Positions 38,311-47,278 of a DNA stretch of 64,000 nt are shown in pieces (the first letter of the stretch is position 1; each line of letters begins with the position of its first letter). This stretch comes from Myxococcota bacterium (GTDB taxonomy: Bacteria > Myxococcota_A > Polyangia > JAAYKL01). A program made the position numbers and the translations under genes. The stretch covers positions 25,314 through 89,313 of the forward strand of contig JASJCT010000013.1 of the NCBI GenBank assembly GCA_030065855.1, in the 5' to 3' direction. The notes under the pieces are model-generated. The model was not told the origin of the DNA and ran no database searches. It worked only from the letters and a program-made list of their open reading frames with translations.

Positions 38311-39969
38311 ATGCAGATCGGGAATATCAGGTACAAAACGCTTGATACCGAAACGCTCGTGGATGTGCGTGCGCTCCCTCCGGGACGCGCTGACCGCAGA
38401 TTTATCAGTAGTTCACGGCGACGCACAAAACCCACGGCCGGTTTTATCGTCAGCTTGCCCTCGACCTTCTCAATCGGTGCGGTCATAGAACTCGATTTGG
38501 CGTTCCCAGATCAGCCTTTTACCTACCGCGCCAGGGGTATGGTATCCTGGGTTCAGGACGGCGCATCCCAGGACCACTGCCGGACTGGTGTTATTGTGCT
38601 GGCGATGGAGAAGCTCGACCCATCGGGCGTGCCTATCTCAGAGCCACCTGTAGAACCAGCAGTGGGTTCCGGCCACATCAGGCCTTCCAGCCCACCTGAC
38701 CTCTCCATGCCTCCCCCGGGCATCACTGTCCCCAATGATGCGCCCGCTATCGACCCGATGCCAGATCAGTCAGTGGCTGGCGAGATCGAGATGCCTGTTT
38801 CTGGGGCAGCAGCTGTAGAAGAAAATGCCGCGTCAGATATAAATGCCCCAGCACAGGTCGGGGTTGGCCCTCCCCTGCCAAGGCCAGAAAACATATCAGA
38901 ACTACTGACAAATCTGGTGGATAGCGAAGTGAGTGTTCAAGAGGACAGCGCGCCATTGTCCATAGAAGATATTGCTGTACTCGGGGATTTCCTAGACAGC
39001 GATCAAAAAATCGTTGCCATGTGCGGATTGGACTGTGATTTGGCTAACTGGCTAGGTGCAGCACTGGCCATGGTGCCAAAGGCTGTGGCGCAAAAAGATG
39101 CCTTAGCCAAAACCGTGTCTGCAGAGACCGTATCCAACCTCAAAGAAATCTTCAATATCTCGACCTCGGTTTTTGAACGACAAGATCCCCCGCCGTCCTT
39201 TGGAACCCTGTTTTTGCTGCTTCAGGATGAAGTGCCCTATGCCCATCGGGCACTACTGGAAAATGTCGGAGAGAGGGTAAATTTTATCATCGACGTGCCC
39301 GGGTATGGTTCTGGACGCCTTTGCTATGTCAGGTCCACAGGAGATCCATTACCACCCAGCGACGTCGAGATTGAAAGCAATGAGATCTCTCTACCCCCGC
39401 GAGAACCCCCTACGTCAAACAGTGACAGCCCCTCTCCCCCAGCTGATGCGGATGCACCGGACAAAGCCGAAAAACCTCCTGCTCATCCACCTTTGATTGA
39501 TCCCACGGCTTTTGCCACCACCCTCACCAATCTCGTTGGGGAAGACGTGGCAGTTCAAGTGGCGAGCGATAACCAAATGAATACAGACGACATGGCAGTT
39601 ATCGGCGATTACACCAGTGGCGGAGACGCTGCGGCCTTGTGTGTCCTAGACATCGCGCTTACCAATTGGTTAAGCGCCGCCCTATCGTCTACCCCAAAAA
39701 TCACTGCACAGAAAGACATTAAAAGTAAGACAATCAGCGATGAAACAACGGAAAATGCAGCGCAGGCAATGGGCATCCTGGCGTCTGTCTTTGATTCGCC
39801 TGACCAAGCATCACATGCATTAGGCGCCGTGCGATTTCCGGTTAAAGGCGACGAACTTCCCGAAGATATGAACGCCCTATTGTCAGCACCCCAAGCAGCC
39901 ACCTGCTACGACGTAGAGATCCCCGAATATGGATCGGGCAGGGTTTTGTACGTGAAACTGGATCTCTGA
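38311..39969 (+). CDS. PilZ-like domain fused to two CheX-like domains
   Basis: Residues ~1-105 resemble the PilZ-like domain multiplied in Myxococcus (GFIVSLPSTFSIGAVIELDLAFPDQPFTYRARGMVSWVQ). After a Pro-rich linker come two homologous ~150-residue units (starting ISELLTNLVDSEVSVQ and ATTLTNLVGEDVAVQ). Each has a dual-strand core, an NWLGAALA/NWLSAALS helix, an ETVSNLKEIFNI/ETTENAAQAMGI helix and a closing YGSGR(L/V)xYV strand. Their order resembles CheC/CheX chemotaxis phosphatases, although the acidic-Asn signature is not canonical. A second Pro-rich linker separates them. It may couple cyclic-di-GMP or surface signalling to a CheY-type regulator. The similarity was judged by eye. GGGGA precedes ATG 38311. 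Confidence 0.65.
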   Translation: MQIGNIRYKTLDTETLVDVRALPPGRADRRFISSSRRRTKPTAGFIVSLPSTFSIGAVIELDLAFPDQPFTYRARGMVSWVQDGASQDHCRTGVIVLAMEKLDPSGVPISEPPVEPAVGSGHIRPSSPPDLSMPPPGITVPNDAPAIDPMPDQSVAGEIEMPVSGAAAVEENAASDINAPAQVGVGPPLPRPENISELLTNLVDSEVSVQEDSAPLSIEDIAVLGDFLDSDQKIVAMCGLDCDLANWLGAALAMVPKAVAQKDALAKTVSAETVSNLKEIFNISTSVFERQDPPPSFGTLFLLLQDEVPYAHRALLENVGERVNFIIDVPGYGSGRLCYVRSTGDPLPPSDVEIESNEISLPPREPPTSNSDSPSPPADADAPDKAEKPPAHPPLIDPTAFATTLTNLVGEDVAVQVASDNQMNTDDMAVIGDYTSGGDAAALCVLDIALTNWLSAALSSTPKITAQKDIKSKTISDETTENAAQAMGILASVFDSPDQASHALGAVRFPVKGDELPEDMNALLSAPQAATCYDVEIPEYGSGRVLYVKLDL

Positions 39970-39973
39970 GGAC

Positions 39974-40795
39974 TCAGGCCGGATACAGGCGATAGGGGAA
40001 GCCAGTACGGGATTCTTCCATGTTGATGGTCAGCTGGCAAAATTCGCCGTACGGCATACCAAGGGCCAGGCGATCGCCTTCAAAACCAGCCAAAGCGCGT
40101 GCCCCCAGGCAAAAGAACGAGCCGTTGAGCCGCTGCTCCAGGTAGGGTAAGGCCGTCACGTCCGCGCAAACCCCGCGAATACCGATGGTGCTCAGTGTCA
40201 CCCGATCCCCCTTGGAAAACGCATATCCTTGGATAGTACGCAAGGCCTGCTTTGGCGTCAGACTCAAAATCACGACATCTGGTGTCAGGTCTGATGCGGC
40301 ATAGGGATACGCCAGCACCGCGCTCATCACGGATCGGTCAAGGCCACACATGCCCGCCACTGCATGACGCGATGCTCCCAATGTTTTGTAGCGGCCCACG
40401 TCGGATTCCCCAAAAAGTGCAAACTGGGAGTTTCTGCTGTCTGCACACGCATACACATAGCCATTGGTGAAATCCGCGGGCGCAGCTGGATCGCGCATCA
40501 ATGATGTGTACTTGCGATCACCGGGCAGCGGATCTGTAGCGTCGGCATCTACCAGCCCCAACGCAATACCGCCGGCTGGACAGCCGATATTCTCCTCGGT
40601 GATCACGACCGCGCTGCCCTCGGATGCGATTTTTACCGCCCCGCACCAAGGGGTGGGAATATCATCGCCGGCAAAACCAGCTGGTACGCGCGCGCCCTTT
40701 GGAATGAATTTGACGCCCACTGGAATAATCGGTGGATCGAGTCGCTCCGCGTCAAACGCAGTCAAAAATCGATTTGCGATTTTCACAAATTGCAT
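39974..40795 (-). CDS. DUF169-family protein
   Basis: A 273-residue soluble protein with the DUF169 signature: PWCGAVKIASEG, then ENIGCPAGGIALGL, and near the C-terminus FCLGARALAGFEGDRLALGMPY. The conserved cysteines suggest metal or cofactor binding, and the family occurs in many anaerobes and archaea, but no reaction is established. GAGGAGG stands before ATG 40795. The gene converges on the PilZ/CheX-like gene with four bases between stops and diverges from the thioredoxin/TPR lipoprotein gene. Confidence 0.85.
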   Translation of the reverse strand: MQFVKIANRFLTAFDAERLDPPIIPVGVKFIPKGARVPAGFAGDDIPTPWCGAVKIASEGSAVVITEENIGCPAGGIALGLVDADATDPLPGDRKYTSLMRDPAAPADFTNGYVYACADSRNSQFALFGESDVGRYKTLGASRHAVAGMCGLDRSVMSAVLAYPYAASDLTPDVVILSLTPKQALRTIQGYAFSKGDRVTLSTIGIRGVCADVTALPYLEQRLNGSFFCLGARALAGFEGDRLALGMPYGEFCQLTINMEESRTGFPYRLYPA

Positions 40796-40983
40796 TGCCC
40801 CTCCTCTGCCAATGTTGTTAGGAAAACTGAGCGCTTATCATACAGGCACCCCAATCAAAAAAGCAATAGCGGACGCACGTTACTCTCTTTGCCAGGCTGG
40901 TTTGCTGAGCGCGATTGCCTCGCTTGCCAGCCCCGTGGTAGCATGATGGCGTGGCTAAAGGCCTTACGCAGAGGTGACGTACG

Positions 40984-42432
40984 ATGAAAAAGAATAGCCC
41001 CTCAGTAATTCCCGCATTAACTATCGCGGTCGCATTCAGTTTTTTTAGCTGGGCCTGCGGCTCAAAGGCGCCGCAGCCAGTGGCGCCGGCACAACAACCA
41101 CCGGCAACAACAGAGGCCAAAGCCCCACCCGTTGCTTCAGAGCCTCCTTGGATACAAAACGATTACTTGGATGCATTGGGCAAGGCCAAGACATCGGGTA
41201 AGCCCATCCTCATCGATTTTTGGGCAACGTGGTGCCACTCGTGCCTATCGATGCAACATTACGTGCTCAACGACCCCAGCCTGCGCGAGCAATACGACCG
41301 CTTCATTTGGTTGGCAATCGATACCGATGTCCCGAAAAACCAGGCTGTCATGGAAAAATTCACCTTGTCCGGATGGCCGACCTTCTACGTGGTTAGCCCG
41401 ACCTCGGAAACCGTTCAGGGTCGCCTCGTAAGCGCTGTATCCGCAAAGCAGTTCGCTAAGTTTCTCGCAGATTCAGAGAAGAATTTCATCTCGGAACAGG
41501 CAGACAGCGGCGCCCTTTCCCGGGATAATCCGCTGCTGATGGTGCGAGATGGCGATCAGGCAGCTGGCCAAGGAGACTGGGCAAAGGCGGAAAAGTTTTA
41601 CGCCAAGGCACTGAAAATAGCACCCAAAGATTGGGAACGACGGGCCGATGTGCTGCTTTCTCGGATCTTGATGTTGAGCAAAATGGAGAAATGGCAATCG
41701 TGCATCAACCTGTGCCTCAAAGAGATGGAGAACACTGGCAACAGCCTTTCCGCTTCGGATTTCATCCGTACAGGCTACCGTTGCACACAGAAATCAAAGA
41801 AAAACGAGCTAAAAAAACAGAAGCTCTACCAAGCTGCCCTCCCTAAAATCAAAGCACTCGCCGAAGATCAAAACGCGCCGTTATCTGCTGACGATCGCAA
41901 TGAAGTGCTGGGATTGCTGAAGACCTTGTACGAAGCCTCGGGCGACCCAGCTGCCGCATTTGAGATTGCAGAAAAGCAACGCTCGCTCCTAGACCAGGCG
42001 GTTGAAAAAGCACCGAGCCCCATGGCGGCCCTCACCTTTGCCAGAGCGAGGATAAAAGCTTACAGCGCTTTGGGTTCCGCTCGCGACCTGGTTCCCTACA
42101 TGGAGGAATTGAGCCAGGCCCTGCCAAACGAGCTCGAACCGATGTATCGCCTAACAGAGCTCCTTCTCGTCTTGGAAGAACACGACCAGGCCCTAGAAAA
42201 CGCCGAGAAATCCCTTGCCATTGCGAGCGACCCGCTAAAAGTCCGGGTATATGTGCAAATCGCCGAGATCGAAAAGACGCGAAAGAACCACGAGGCCCAG
42301 GTAGAGGCCCTAAACGCAGCCCAGGCCGCCCTGGATGCCCTGCCAGCATCTGTTCGACCACCGCACTACGAGAAAACCATCAAAGCATCATTGAAGGAAG
42401 CCACGAAAGCCCTAAAGAAAAAACCCAAGTAA
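40984..42432 (+). CDS. Thioredoxin-fold lipoprotein with TPR-like C-terminal region
   Basis: A lipoprotein signal (AVAFSFFSWAC) and a Pro/Ala-rich linker lead to a thioredoxin domain at ~residues 55-165. It has the active-site motif WCHSC (DFWATWCHSCLSMQ) and the cis-proline segment SGWPTFYVV, close to the DsbD C-terminal domain and thioredoxin_7 proteins. The rest (~180-480) is helical with TPR-like pairs (AEKFYAKALKIAPKDWERRADVLL, ALENAEKSLAIASDPLKVRVYVQIAEIEK). It is predicted to act as a disulfide reductase or oxidase outside the inner membrane with a protein-binding scaffold. AGAGGTGA precedes ATG 40984. Confidence 0.88.
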   Translation: MKKNSPSVIPALTIAVAFSFFSWACGSKAPQPVAPAQQPPATTEAKAPPVASEPPWIQNDYLDALGKAKTSGKPILIDFWATWCHSCLSMQHYVLNDPSLREQYDRFIWLAIDTDVPKNQAVMEKFTLSGWPTFYVVSPTSETVQGRLVSAVSAKQFAKFLADSEKNFISEQADSGALSRDNPLLMVRDGDQAAGQGDWAKAEKFYAKALKIAPKDWERRADVLLSRILMLSKMEKWQSCINLCLKEMENTGNSLSASDFIRTGYRCTQKSKKNELKKQKLYQAALPKIKALAEDQNAPLSADDRNEVLGLLKTLYEASGDPAAAFEIAEKQRSLLDQAVEKAPSPMAALTFARARIKAYSALGSARDLVPYMEELSQALPNELEPMYRLTELLLVLEEHDQALENAEKSLAIASDPLKVRVYVQIAEIEKTRKNHEAQVEALNAAQAALDALPASVRPPHYEKTIKASLKEATKALKKKPK

Positions 42433-42468
42433 TCCAAGCGCGAGATATTGTCTCTCTCCCCACAATGA

Positions 42469-42822
42469 ATGATGTCCAGGACAACATACAAAAAGAAACA
42501 TCCATCCCTGTACGAGCGCATTTACGCTGTTGTGCGAGCGATTCCCAAAGGAATCGTGATGACCTATGGCATGGTCGCACGTCGAGCTGGCCTGCCTAAT
42601 GGAGCGCGCCAAGTGGGTTATGCCATGCGCGCCTCTCCCGGAGACTTACCGTGGCACAGGGTCGTTGCTGCGGGTCGCAAGGGCTGGGGTAGGATTTCGA
42701 TACGAGATCCCATGATCGCCGATGCACAGAGAAGTTTGCTCGAAGGCGAAGGCGTCGAATTCTCGGCAGATGGGGAAATCGACCTGTCGCGTTTCCAGTC
42801 GCAGCAGTCGTCTAGCATATGA
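42469..42822 (+). CDS. Alkyltransferase-like (ATL) DNA repair protein
   Basis: A small MGMT/Ada C-terminal-type domain with the winged-helix recognition segment (YGMVARRAGLPNGARQVGYAMR) and PWHRVV. In true O6-alkylguanine transferases the motif PCHRV carries the acceptor cysteine. Here Cys is replaced by Trp, which defines ATL proteins. These bind O6-alkylguanine and flag it for nucleotide excision repair without transferring the alkyl group. The last 11 bases overlap tail to tail with the radical SAM gene on the other strand. Confidence 0.92.
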   Translation: MMSRTTYKKKHPSLYERIYAVVRAIPKGIVMTYGMVARRAGLPNGARQVGYAMRASPGDLPWHRVVAAGRKGWGRISIRDPMIADAQRSLLEGEGVEFSADGEIDLSRFQSQQSSSI

Positions 42823-44206
42823 GTCCAGGACCCGAGGGAATAAACTCCCATTGATGTAACTTGCCCAGTAATTCCCGGTAGGATTGAATGGGTTTATTAG
42901 TATCTATTCCATGTCCATTGTCATCATCTGTCCGGCCTTGGGAAAAGAACCGCTCAAGGGGCGCGCCGTTGGTTATTGATATCGTGAACTGGGCCACAAG
43001 AACCCTCTCTTGGGGGCGCGATATGCGCGGTACCTCGAAATACCGGATAGTAATTTTACTGGGAGCATCTCGGATAAATTTGAGGAGGGAGTGATGTATC
43101 GCGACACCCACGTCAGTACCCTCCTCTGGCCACATATCGACCGATATATCCTCTTTTTCTAACGCCTCGATGAGCATTCGGCGGGATTCGGCAGGCTGCG
43201 AGATGGTCAATCGTCGGATGTATCCCAGTTCTGTTTTTGTCTCGAACTGCTCCAATCCAATGTGTGCGGCATGACCTCTGGCCGCCGCATTTTGGAATCG
43301 ATACTTAAAAACCTGAGAGCAGTAGTTGATAGGAAGACGCAGGTTTCGATCCAAAGCGTTTTCAATCAGTCTGAGCGCCGCTATTTCAGATTCAAAAATA
43401 GGAACCGGATATTGAGATGGGTAATGGAGAAACGTGTAATCGCGATCCATCAGGTTGCGATAGTTTTCGCGCGTCGCGTGTAGTTGGTGGAGATTGAGGT
43501 GATCCACACCGATATCCGACAACCGGGGAAGACAGTTTCTGAGTATATGTGCCTGTTCCGGCACGACCGGAACCTCTACAGTGACCACATCGATATGCTG
43601 ACGCGCCATTTCAACAGCGCTGAGAGAGTAGTCCGTCGGAACAATATTGAAGCGGATTTCATTAAGGCCCGCACCTTTCAAAAGGCGCAGCGTCTCCACC
43701 TTAAGTCCGATACCATTGGTGTACATCCAGACGTAAAAATGACTTGAGAAGTCTCGCCTGAATCTTTTGAGCAGGGAAACAACCCGATCCAAGGCCAGCG
43801 TGGGCTCTCCGCCACTAAAAGAAGCACCCTCAAACCCCAGCATCTCGAGGTATGCGACATAGTCGTCCTCGTCATCAAACGAAATACCACCTGCCATGAG
43901 TGGCGTTTTTATGGTGCCCAGTTGGGCGCGCGGACAAAAAAAGCAGGCCGCGTTGCATTGGATCCCAACCACCAAACACGACCATTTCCCCTTGCCACAA
44001 ATGGCGCATCCCCTGGAGAGATTCCCGGTACTGATCTTTGTGTCTCGGTTGAGGCTCTGCGCGCCACCCTGCACGAGAGATGTCCATAGGCACTCGCGCA
44101 ATTCATGGGCGCGATGGGCTTCTTCTTCAGCAAACCATTTTAAATCCCGATACACCCATCCGACATACGCTTTTGTCCTTTCTATATGTTTTTCTTTATT
44201 ACACAT
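42812..44206 (-). CDS. Radical SAM protein, last gene of the radical-SAM operon
   Basis: The radical SAM cluster motif is canonical CxxxCxxC (C84, C88, C91 in QCNAACFFCPRAQ), followed by SFSGGEPTL, the SAM-binding GGE motif. A further cysteine group CAICGKGKWSC just upstream may bind another metal. The first ~75 residues are helical, and the last ~130 include a domain (RILVAQFTISITN-like strand and a terminal SYRELLGKLHQWEFIPSG) that I do not recognise. ATG 44206 overlaps the end of the preceding gene by eight bases, so translation is coupled. It should perform a radical-based modification on the same substrate as its operon partners; the chemistry cannot be named. Confidence 0.82.
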   Translation of the reverse strand: MCNKEKHIERTKAYVGWVYRDLKWFAEEEAHRAHELRECLWTSLVQGGAQSLNRDTKISTGNLSRGCAICGKGKWSCLVVGIQCNAACFFCPRAQLGTIKTPLMAGGISFDDEDDYVAYLEMLGFEGASFSGGEPTLALDRVVSLLKRFRRDFSSHFYVWMYTNGIGLKVETLRLLKGAGLNEIRFNIVPTDYSLSAVEMARQHIDVVTVEVPVVPEQAHILRNCLPRLSDIGVDHLNLHQLHATRENYRNLMDRDYTFLHYPSQYPVPIFESEIAALRLIENALDRNLRLPINYCSQVFKYRFQNAAARGHAAHIGLEQFETKTELGYIRRLTISQPAESRRMLIEALEKEDISVDMWPEEGTDVGVAIHHSLLKFIRDAPSKITIRYFEVPRISRPQERVLVAQFTISITNGAPLERFFSQGRTDDDNGHGIDTNKPIQSYRELLGKLHQWEFIPSGPGLIC

Positions 44207-46073
44207 ACGGCTTTGCCTGGCGCGATTCTCGCAGATGGGATCGCTTTCCCTCCTGGATGGCCAAGGCGATGTATCGGTCATCCTGGGTAAACATCAGCCT
44301 CTTTTGAACCAAATCATCCAAAAACGCTCGTAGGTCTTCCAGGGTCATGTCTCCAAAGTGTTTATGGATCTCTCCGATGGAGCAAATCCCATGGCAAGCG
44401 AGATAGATCTCCTTTGCTACGCCGCTGAGCCTGTAGCGTGTTGGCCTGTGATCCGGTCGTTCCTGTTGGATAATGAGATAGTCGCCGCCATCCCTGTAAG
44501 ACAAAGGGGGATTTGTCCAAACCGAAGCCCTCCGCTTCCCGTGGAACCGTTCCCAATCTCTAATTCTTTCAACAACCGGGGCCCAGAGCTTTCGTTGTTT
44601 CTGGCGATCACCGCGGTAGTCCCTAAAAAGGGATATTTGATCTTCGAGCAGATGCCGATCAAATAATTTCCGGTCTTGGTGGTGCGATTCTGTAGACCGA
44701 ATGCCGTAAGCCGCATAATGGCGATCTACCCCACTTCCCAGGGCCAGGTAGAAGGGAGACACCGAAAGGGGATTATAGGGAATGACAAATTCAAGAGTTG
44801 CAAGTGTCTCCTGTACATCGTCCAGCGTGCTTCCGGGAAATTCGGTTATTAGGTTCCCATCCAACTCTACGCCCCATTGGAGCGCAGTTTTCATGGCAGC
44901 GACATTTTCTATGGCAGACGTCCCTTTGTTCAACCTTTTCAACAGGGATTCACTTAGGGCTTCGATTCCGGACTGAATGACACACAACCCACCTCGGCTA
45001 CAAACTGCCAAATCTTCCGTGCAATGACTGACCCTGACTTCAGCAAAAAAGCTCAGATCTCTGGGATCTGCCTCTGTCAGGGAAAAAAAATCTTTGGACG
45101 TGCGAACCGGCAAGGCGTTATCGTTGAATGCGAAATCGAGACATTTATATTTTGTCGATAACAGATCTACCTCTTTAAACATCTTTTTCGCAGTCTTTTG
45201 CCGATATCCCGACCACTGCAGATTCAGATTGCAAAAAGTGCACTTGCCCCACCAGCATCCCCTTGAGAACTCAATGGGGATGACGGGCAAGAACTCACCT
45301 GAAGGAAATGATTTGCGAACCGCCTCAAAATAGTCATCGTAGTCCGGGCTTGGCAGTTGACTGAGAGATTTGAGCTGGCTGTGAAGAACAGACTCCTTCT
45401 GAGGCTCTATTGTGCGTGAGAATGTCCGTGGGCCAAGCGCTGTGGTACGTTTAGACAGGTACTCACATAGGGAAACCAGGGGAAGCTCGCCCTCCCCTCT
45501 TACAACAAAATCGATCTGAGGGAATCGCTTCATGATGCGCGGTGCCCGCTCAGGTGCACAGGAAGAGCCACCAAATACGACCGCCGGAGCAGTAGTTGCG
45601 TTCTCTTTAACCCAAGACGCTCCAGCAAGGGAGGCGGTGAGCTGGCTGAGACATACAGAAAAACCAAGCAGGTCGAATCGGGTCCAGTCTACAGATGCCA
45701 TCCAGCTATCAAAATGTTGTGAGACATATTGTTGTATTTTTTTATACGTCAATCCAGTTTGTGTAGGAAGTTGACCCAGGGCCCGATCGAACAGATCCTC
45801 GGCAGCATCGTACTTGCTAGGAAAAACAAGCGGCGTGTACAGTGCTTCCCCAAGCCAGTGTTTTTTCGAGATCCAGCGATAGACGTCAGGTCCGAGTATT
45901 TTGGCAAGTTCCACATATGGATGAAATGCAGTCACTCGAATCCAGTCTTGCCTCTTAAGGAATGCTGTTAAGGCCCCGAGCTGTAAAGACGGTCTATCGA
46001 ACAATGTCCAGGGCATTGAGACAAGCGCCACATGGAATGTGTCCCCCTGCTTGAAGTGTTTATCTGCTAGCAA
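44199..46073 (-). CDS. B12-binding-type radical SAM protein, RiPP-maturase family
   Basis: Resembles the ribosomal-peptide-maturation radical SAM protein 1 group, which are cobalamin-dependent C-methyltransferases. The start FHVALVSMPWTLFDRPSLQLG and the Rossmann-like B12-binding region (DLLGFSVCLSQLTASLAGA ... VVFGGSSC ... IDFVVRGEGE) are followed by the radical SAM core with FSRGCWWGKCTFCNLN. The three cysteines (273, 278, 281) have the non-standard spacing C-x4-C-x2-C typical of such CWWG proteins. The C-terminal ~75 residues (YRLSGVAKEIYLACHGICSIGEIHKHF ... LVQKRLMFTQDDRYIALA) look like a PqqD-type peptide-recognition domain. TTG 46073 overlaps the sulfotransferase gene; GTG 46031 is an alternative start. 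Confidence 0.85.
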   Translation of the reverse strand: MLADKHFKQGDTFHVALVSMPWTLFDRPSLQLGALTAFLKRQDWIRVTAFHPYVELAKILGPDVYRWISKKHWLGEALYTPLVFPSKYDAAEDLFDRALGQLPTQTGLTYKKIQQYVSQHFDSWMASVDWTRFDLLGFSVCLSQLTASLAGASWVKENATTAPAVVFGGSSCAPERAPRIMKRFPQIDFVVRGEGELPLVSLCEYLSKRTTALGPRTFSRTIEPQKESVLHSQLKSLSQLPSPDYDDYFEAVRKSFPSGEFLPVIPIEFSRGCWWGKCTFCNLNLQWSGYRQKTAKKMFKEVDLLSTKYKCLDFAFNDNALPVRTSKDFFSLTEADPRDLSFFAEVRVSHCTEDLAVCSRGGLCVIQSGIEALSESLLKRLNKGTSAIENVAAMKTALQWGVELDGNLITEFPGSTLDDVQETLATLEFVIPYNPLSVSPFYLALGSGVDRHYAAYGIRSTESHHQDRKLFDRHLLEDQISLFRDYRGDRQKQRKLWAPVVERIRDWERFHGKRRASVWTNPPLSYRDGGDYLIIQQERPDHRPTRYRLSGVAKEIYLACHGICSIGEIHKHFGDMTLEDLRAFLDDLVQKRLMFTQDDRYIALAIQEGKRSHLRESRQAKPYV

Positions 46074-47278
46074 ATCAACTCGGCGATCCGGGCGAGGGCC
46101 ACATCCCCCTCGATGTGTAGGTTGTTTTTTAGGACTTCCTCTATCATCGACGATTGGCCGTTCGCGATGCTGAGGAGCGTCTCGCTGTCAACTTTGATTG
46201 TACAGTCAGCCGGTCCATCACCTTCGGTGATCTCGGGGCTATTCTCTCTTAAGTGGATGCGCCAGAAACTTGTATTGCTACCTTGGACCACATACCGAAT
46301 AGACCCGAGTGCCCTTTTCAACAGGTGTTCATTTAGCGCTATTTTCTTGGGCACATGGTGGACAAAATAGGCCTCGATATCTTCGATGAGGCGATTGGTC
46401 CCTGGCGTCACATAGACTGGCGGATTCTCATTCAGATCCGACGATATCAATGGATAGTCCAACATCTCAAGCAGCTTGTTCATCTGCTCTAGACGATCAG
46501 GGGGGATACTCCAAAACGGTATGTCACCTCCGCGTCCAATGGAGTCCCTTCGAAAGCCAGATGTATACCTGATCTTTAGATCACCACCCCCCTGATCGTG
46601 GTGTTGTCGAAAGACGCGTTCGACAATATCCGGATCCCAATCAACACCGAGAAACGCCAGGAGCGGGGCAAGCGTCTCTTCTGGTGCGCTCGCTAGGGAT
46701 TCGTATTTGATTCTGTGACAATTCAGTGGAAGACGCTTTTCCAGATCGAGGAGCAGGCTGGTCTTTTCAATCCAGCTGTCGATAAGTGCTGCCACCACAT
46801 TGCCCGGGCTCCGACAAACATATCCCGCGAGCTCTGACATAAAACCGAGTTTGCTTACGCGGATGCAAGAGTAGACCACGTCGAGGCAGTTTCTGTAGAG
46901 GCAAATAAATTTGCCCTCTGGAAAGGTACGCTCTAGATCCTCCAGGTACATGAGATTCCACGGTGCCTTGTCACACCAGATGTCCTTGCCCTGTGACCGC
47001 GCATAGGCGCCCATAATCCCCCCAACGATGCGTCGGGTCTCCAATCGCAAAGGGTTTGGATCAAGATCGCTGCTATCCTTTTTTTTTATGCTCCTCCCGA
47101 TTGTGCGATCGAGAACCAGGTGAAGATCGTTGCATAGCTTGCCCAGGACGAGCTCGCCAGGACTACAGATGCGAGCGTGGGTATCTAGTACGTATCGCAG
47201 GAGTGTGGAACCAGATCGCTCGGCAGACACGATAAATACAGGGTGATATTCTGGTTCTTGAAATACAATTGATGTCAT
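46067..47278 (-). CDS. Sulfotransferase fused to SCP2-like domain
   Basis: Residues ~10-270 form a PAPS-dependent sulfotransferase: the 5'-phosphosulfate loop FIVSAERSGSTLLRYVLDTH near the start and the 3'-phosphate motif FICLYRNCLDVVYS at ~residues 120-133. The C-terminal ~110 residues (WRIHLRENSPEITEG ... CTIKVDSETLLSIANGQ ... NNLHIEGDVALARIAELI) resemble the SCP2 sterol-carrier fold, which binds lipid-like molecules. The fusion suggests sulfation of a hydrophobic or lipidated target. It overlaps the radical SAM gene upstream by four bases (ATGA) and the next gene by seven, so all are made together. Confidence 0.85.
   Translation of the reverse strand: MTSIVFQEPEYHPVFIVSAERSGSTLLRYVLDTHARICSPGELVLGKLCNDLHLVLDRTIGRSIKKKDSSDLDPNPLRLETRRIVGGIMGAYARSQGKDIWCDKAPWNLMYLEDLERTFPEGKFICLYRNCLDVVYSCIRVSKLGFMSELAGYVCRSPGNVVAALIDSWIEKTSLLLDLEKRLPLNCHRIKYESLASAPEETLAPLLAFLGVDWDPDIVERVFRQHHDQGGGDLKIRYTSGFRRDSIGRGGDIPFWSIPPDRLEQMNKLLEMLDYPLISSDLNENPPVYVTPGTNRLIEDIEAYFVHHVPKKIALNEHLLKRALGSIRYVVQGSNTSFWRIHLRENSPEITEGDGPADCTIKVDSETLLSIANGQSSMIEEVLKNNLHIEGDVALARIAELIC

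Noticed and set aside
46067..47278. Sulfatase or kinase reading of the P-loop-like start
   Set aside because: The SAERSGSTLL loop with YRNCLDVVYS later is the paired PAPS-binding signature of sulfotransferases, and there is no Walker B or sulfatase motif.
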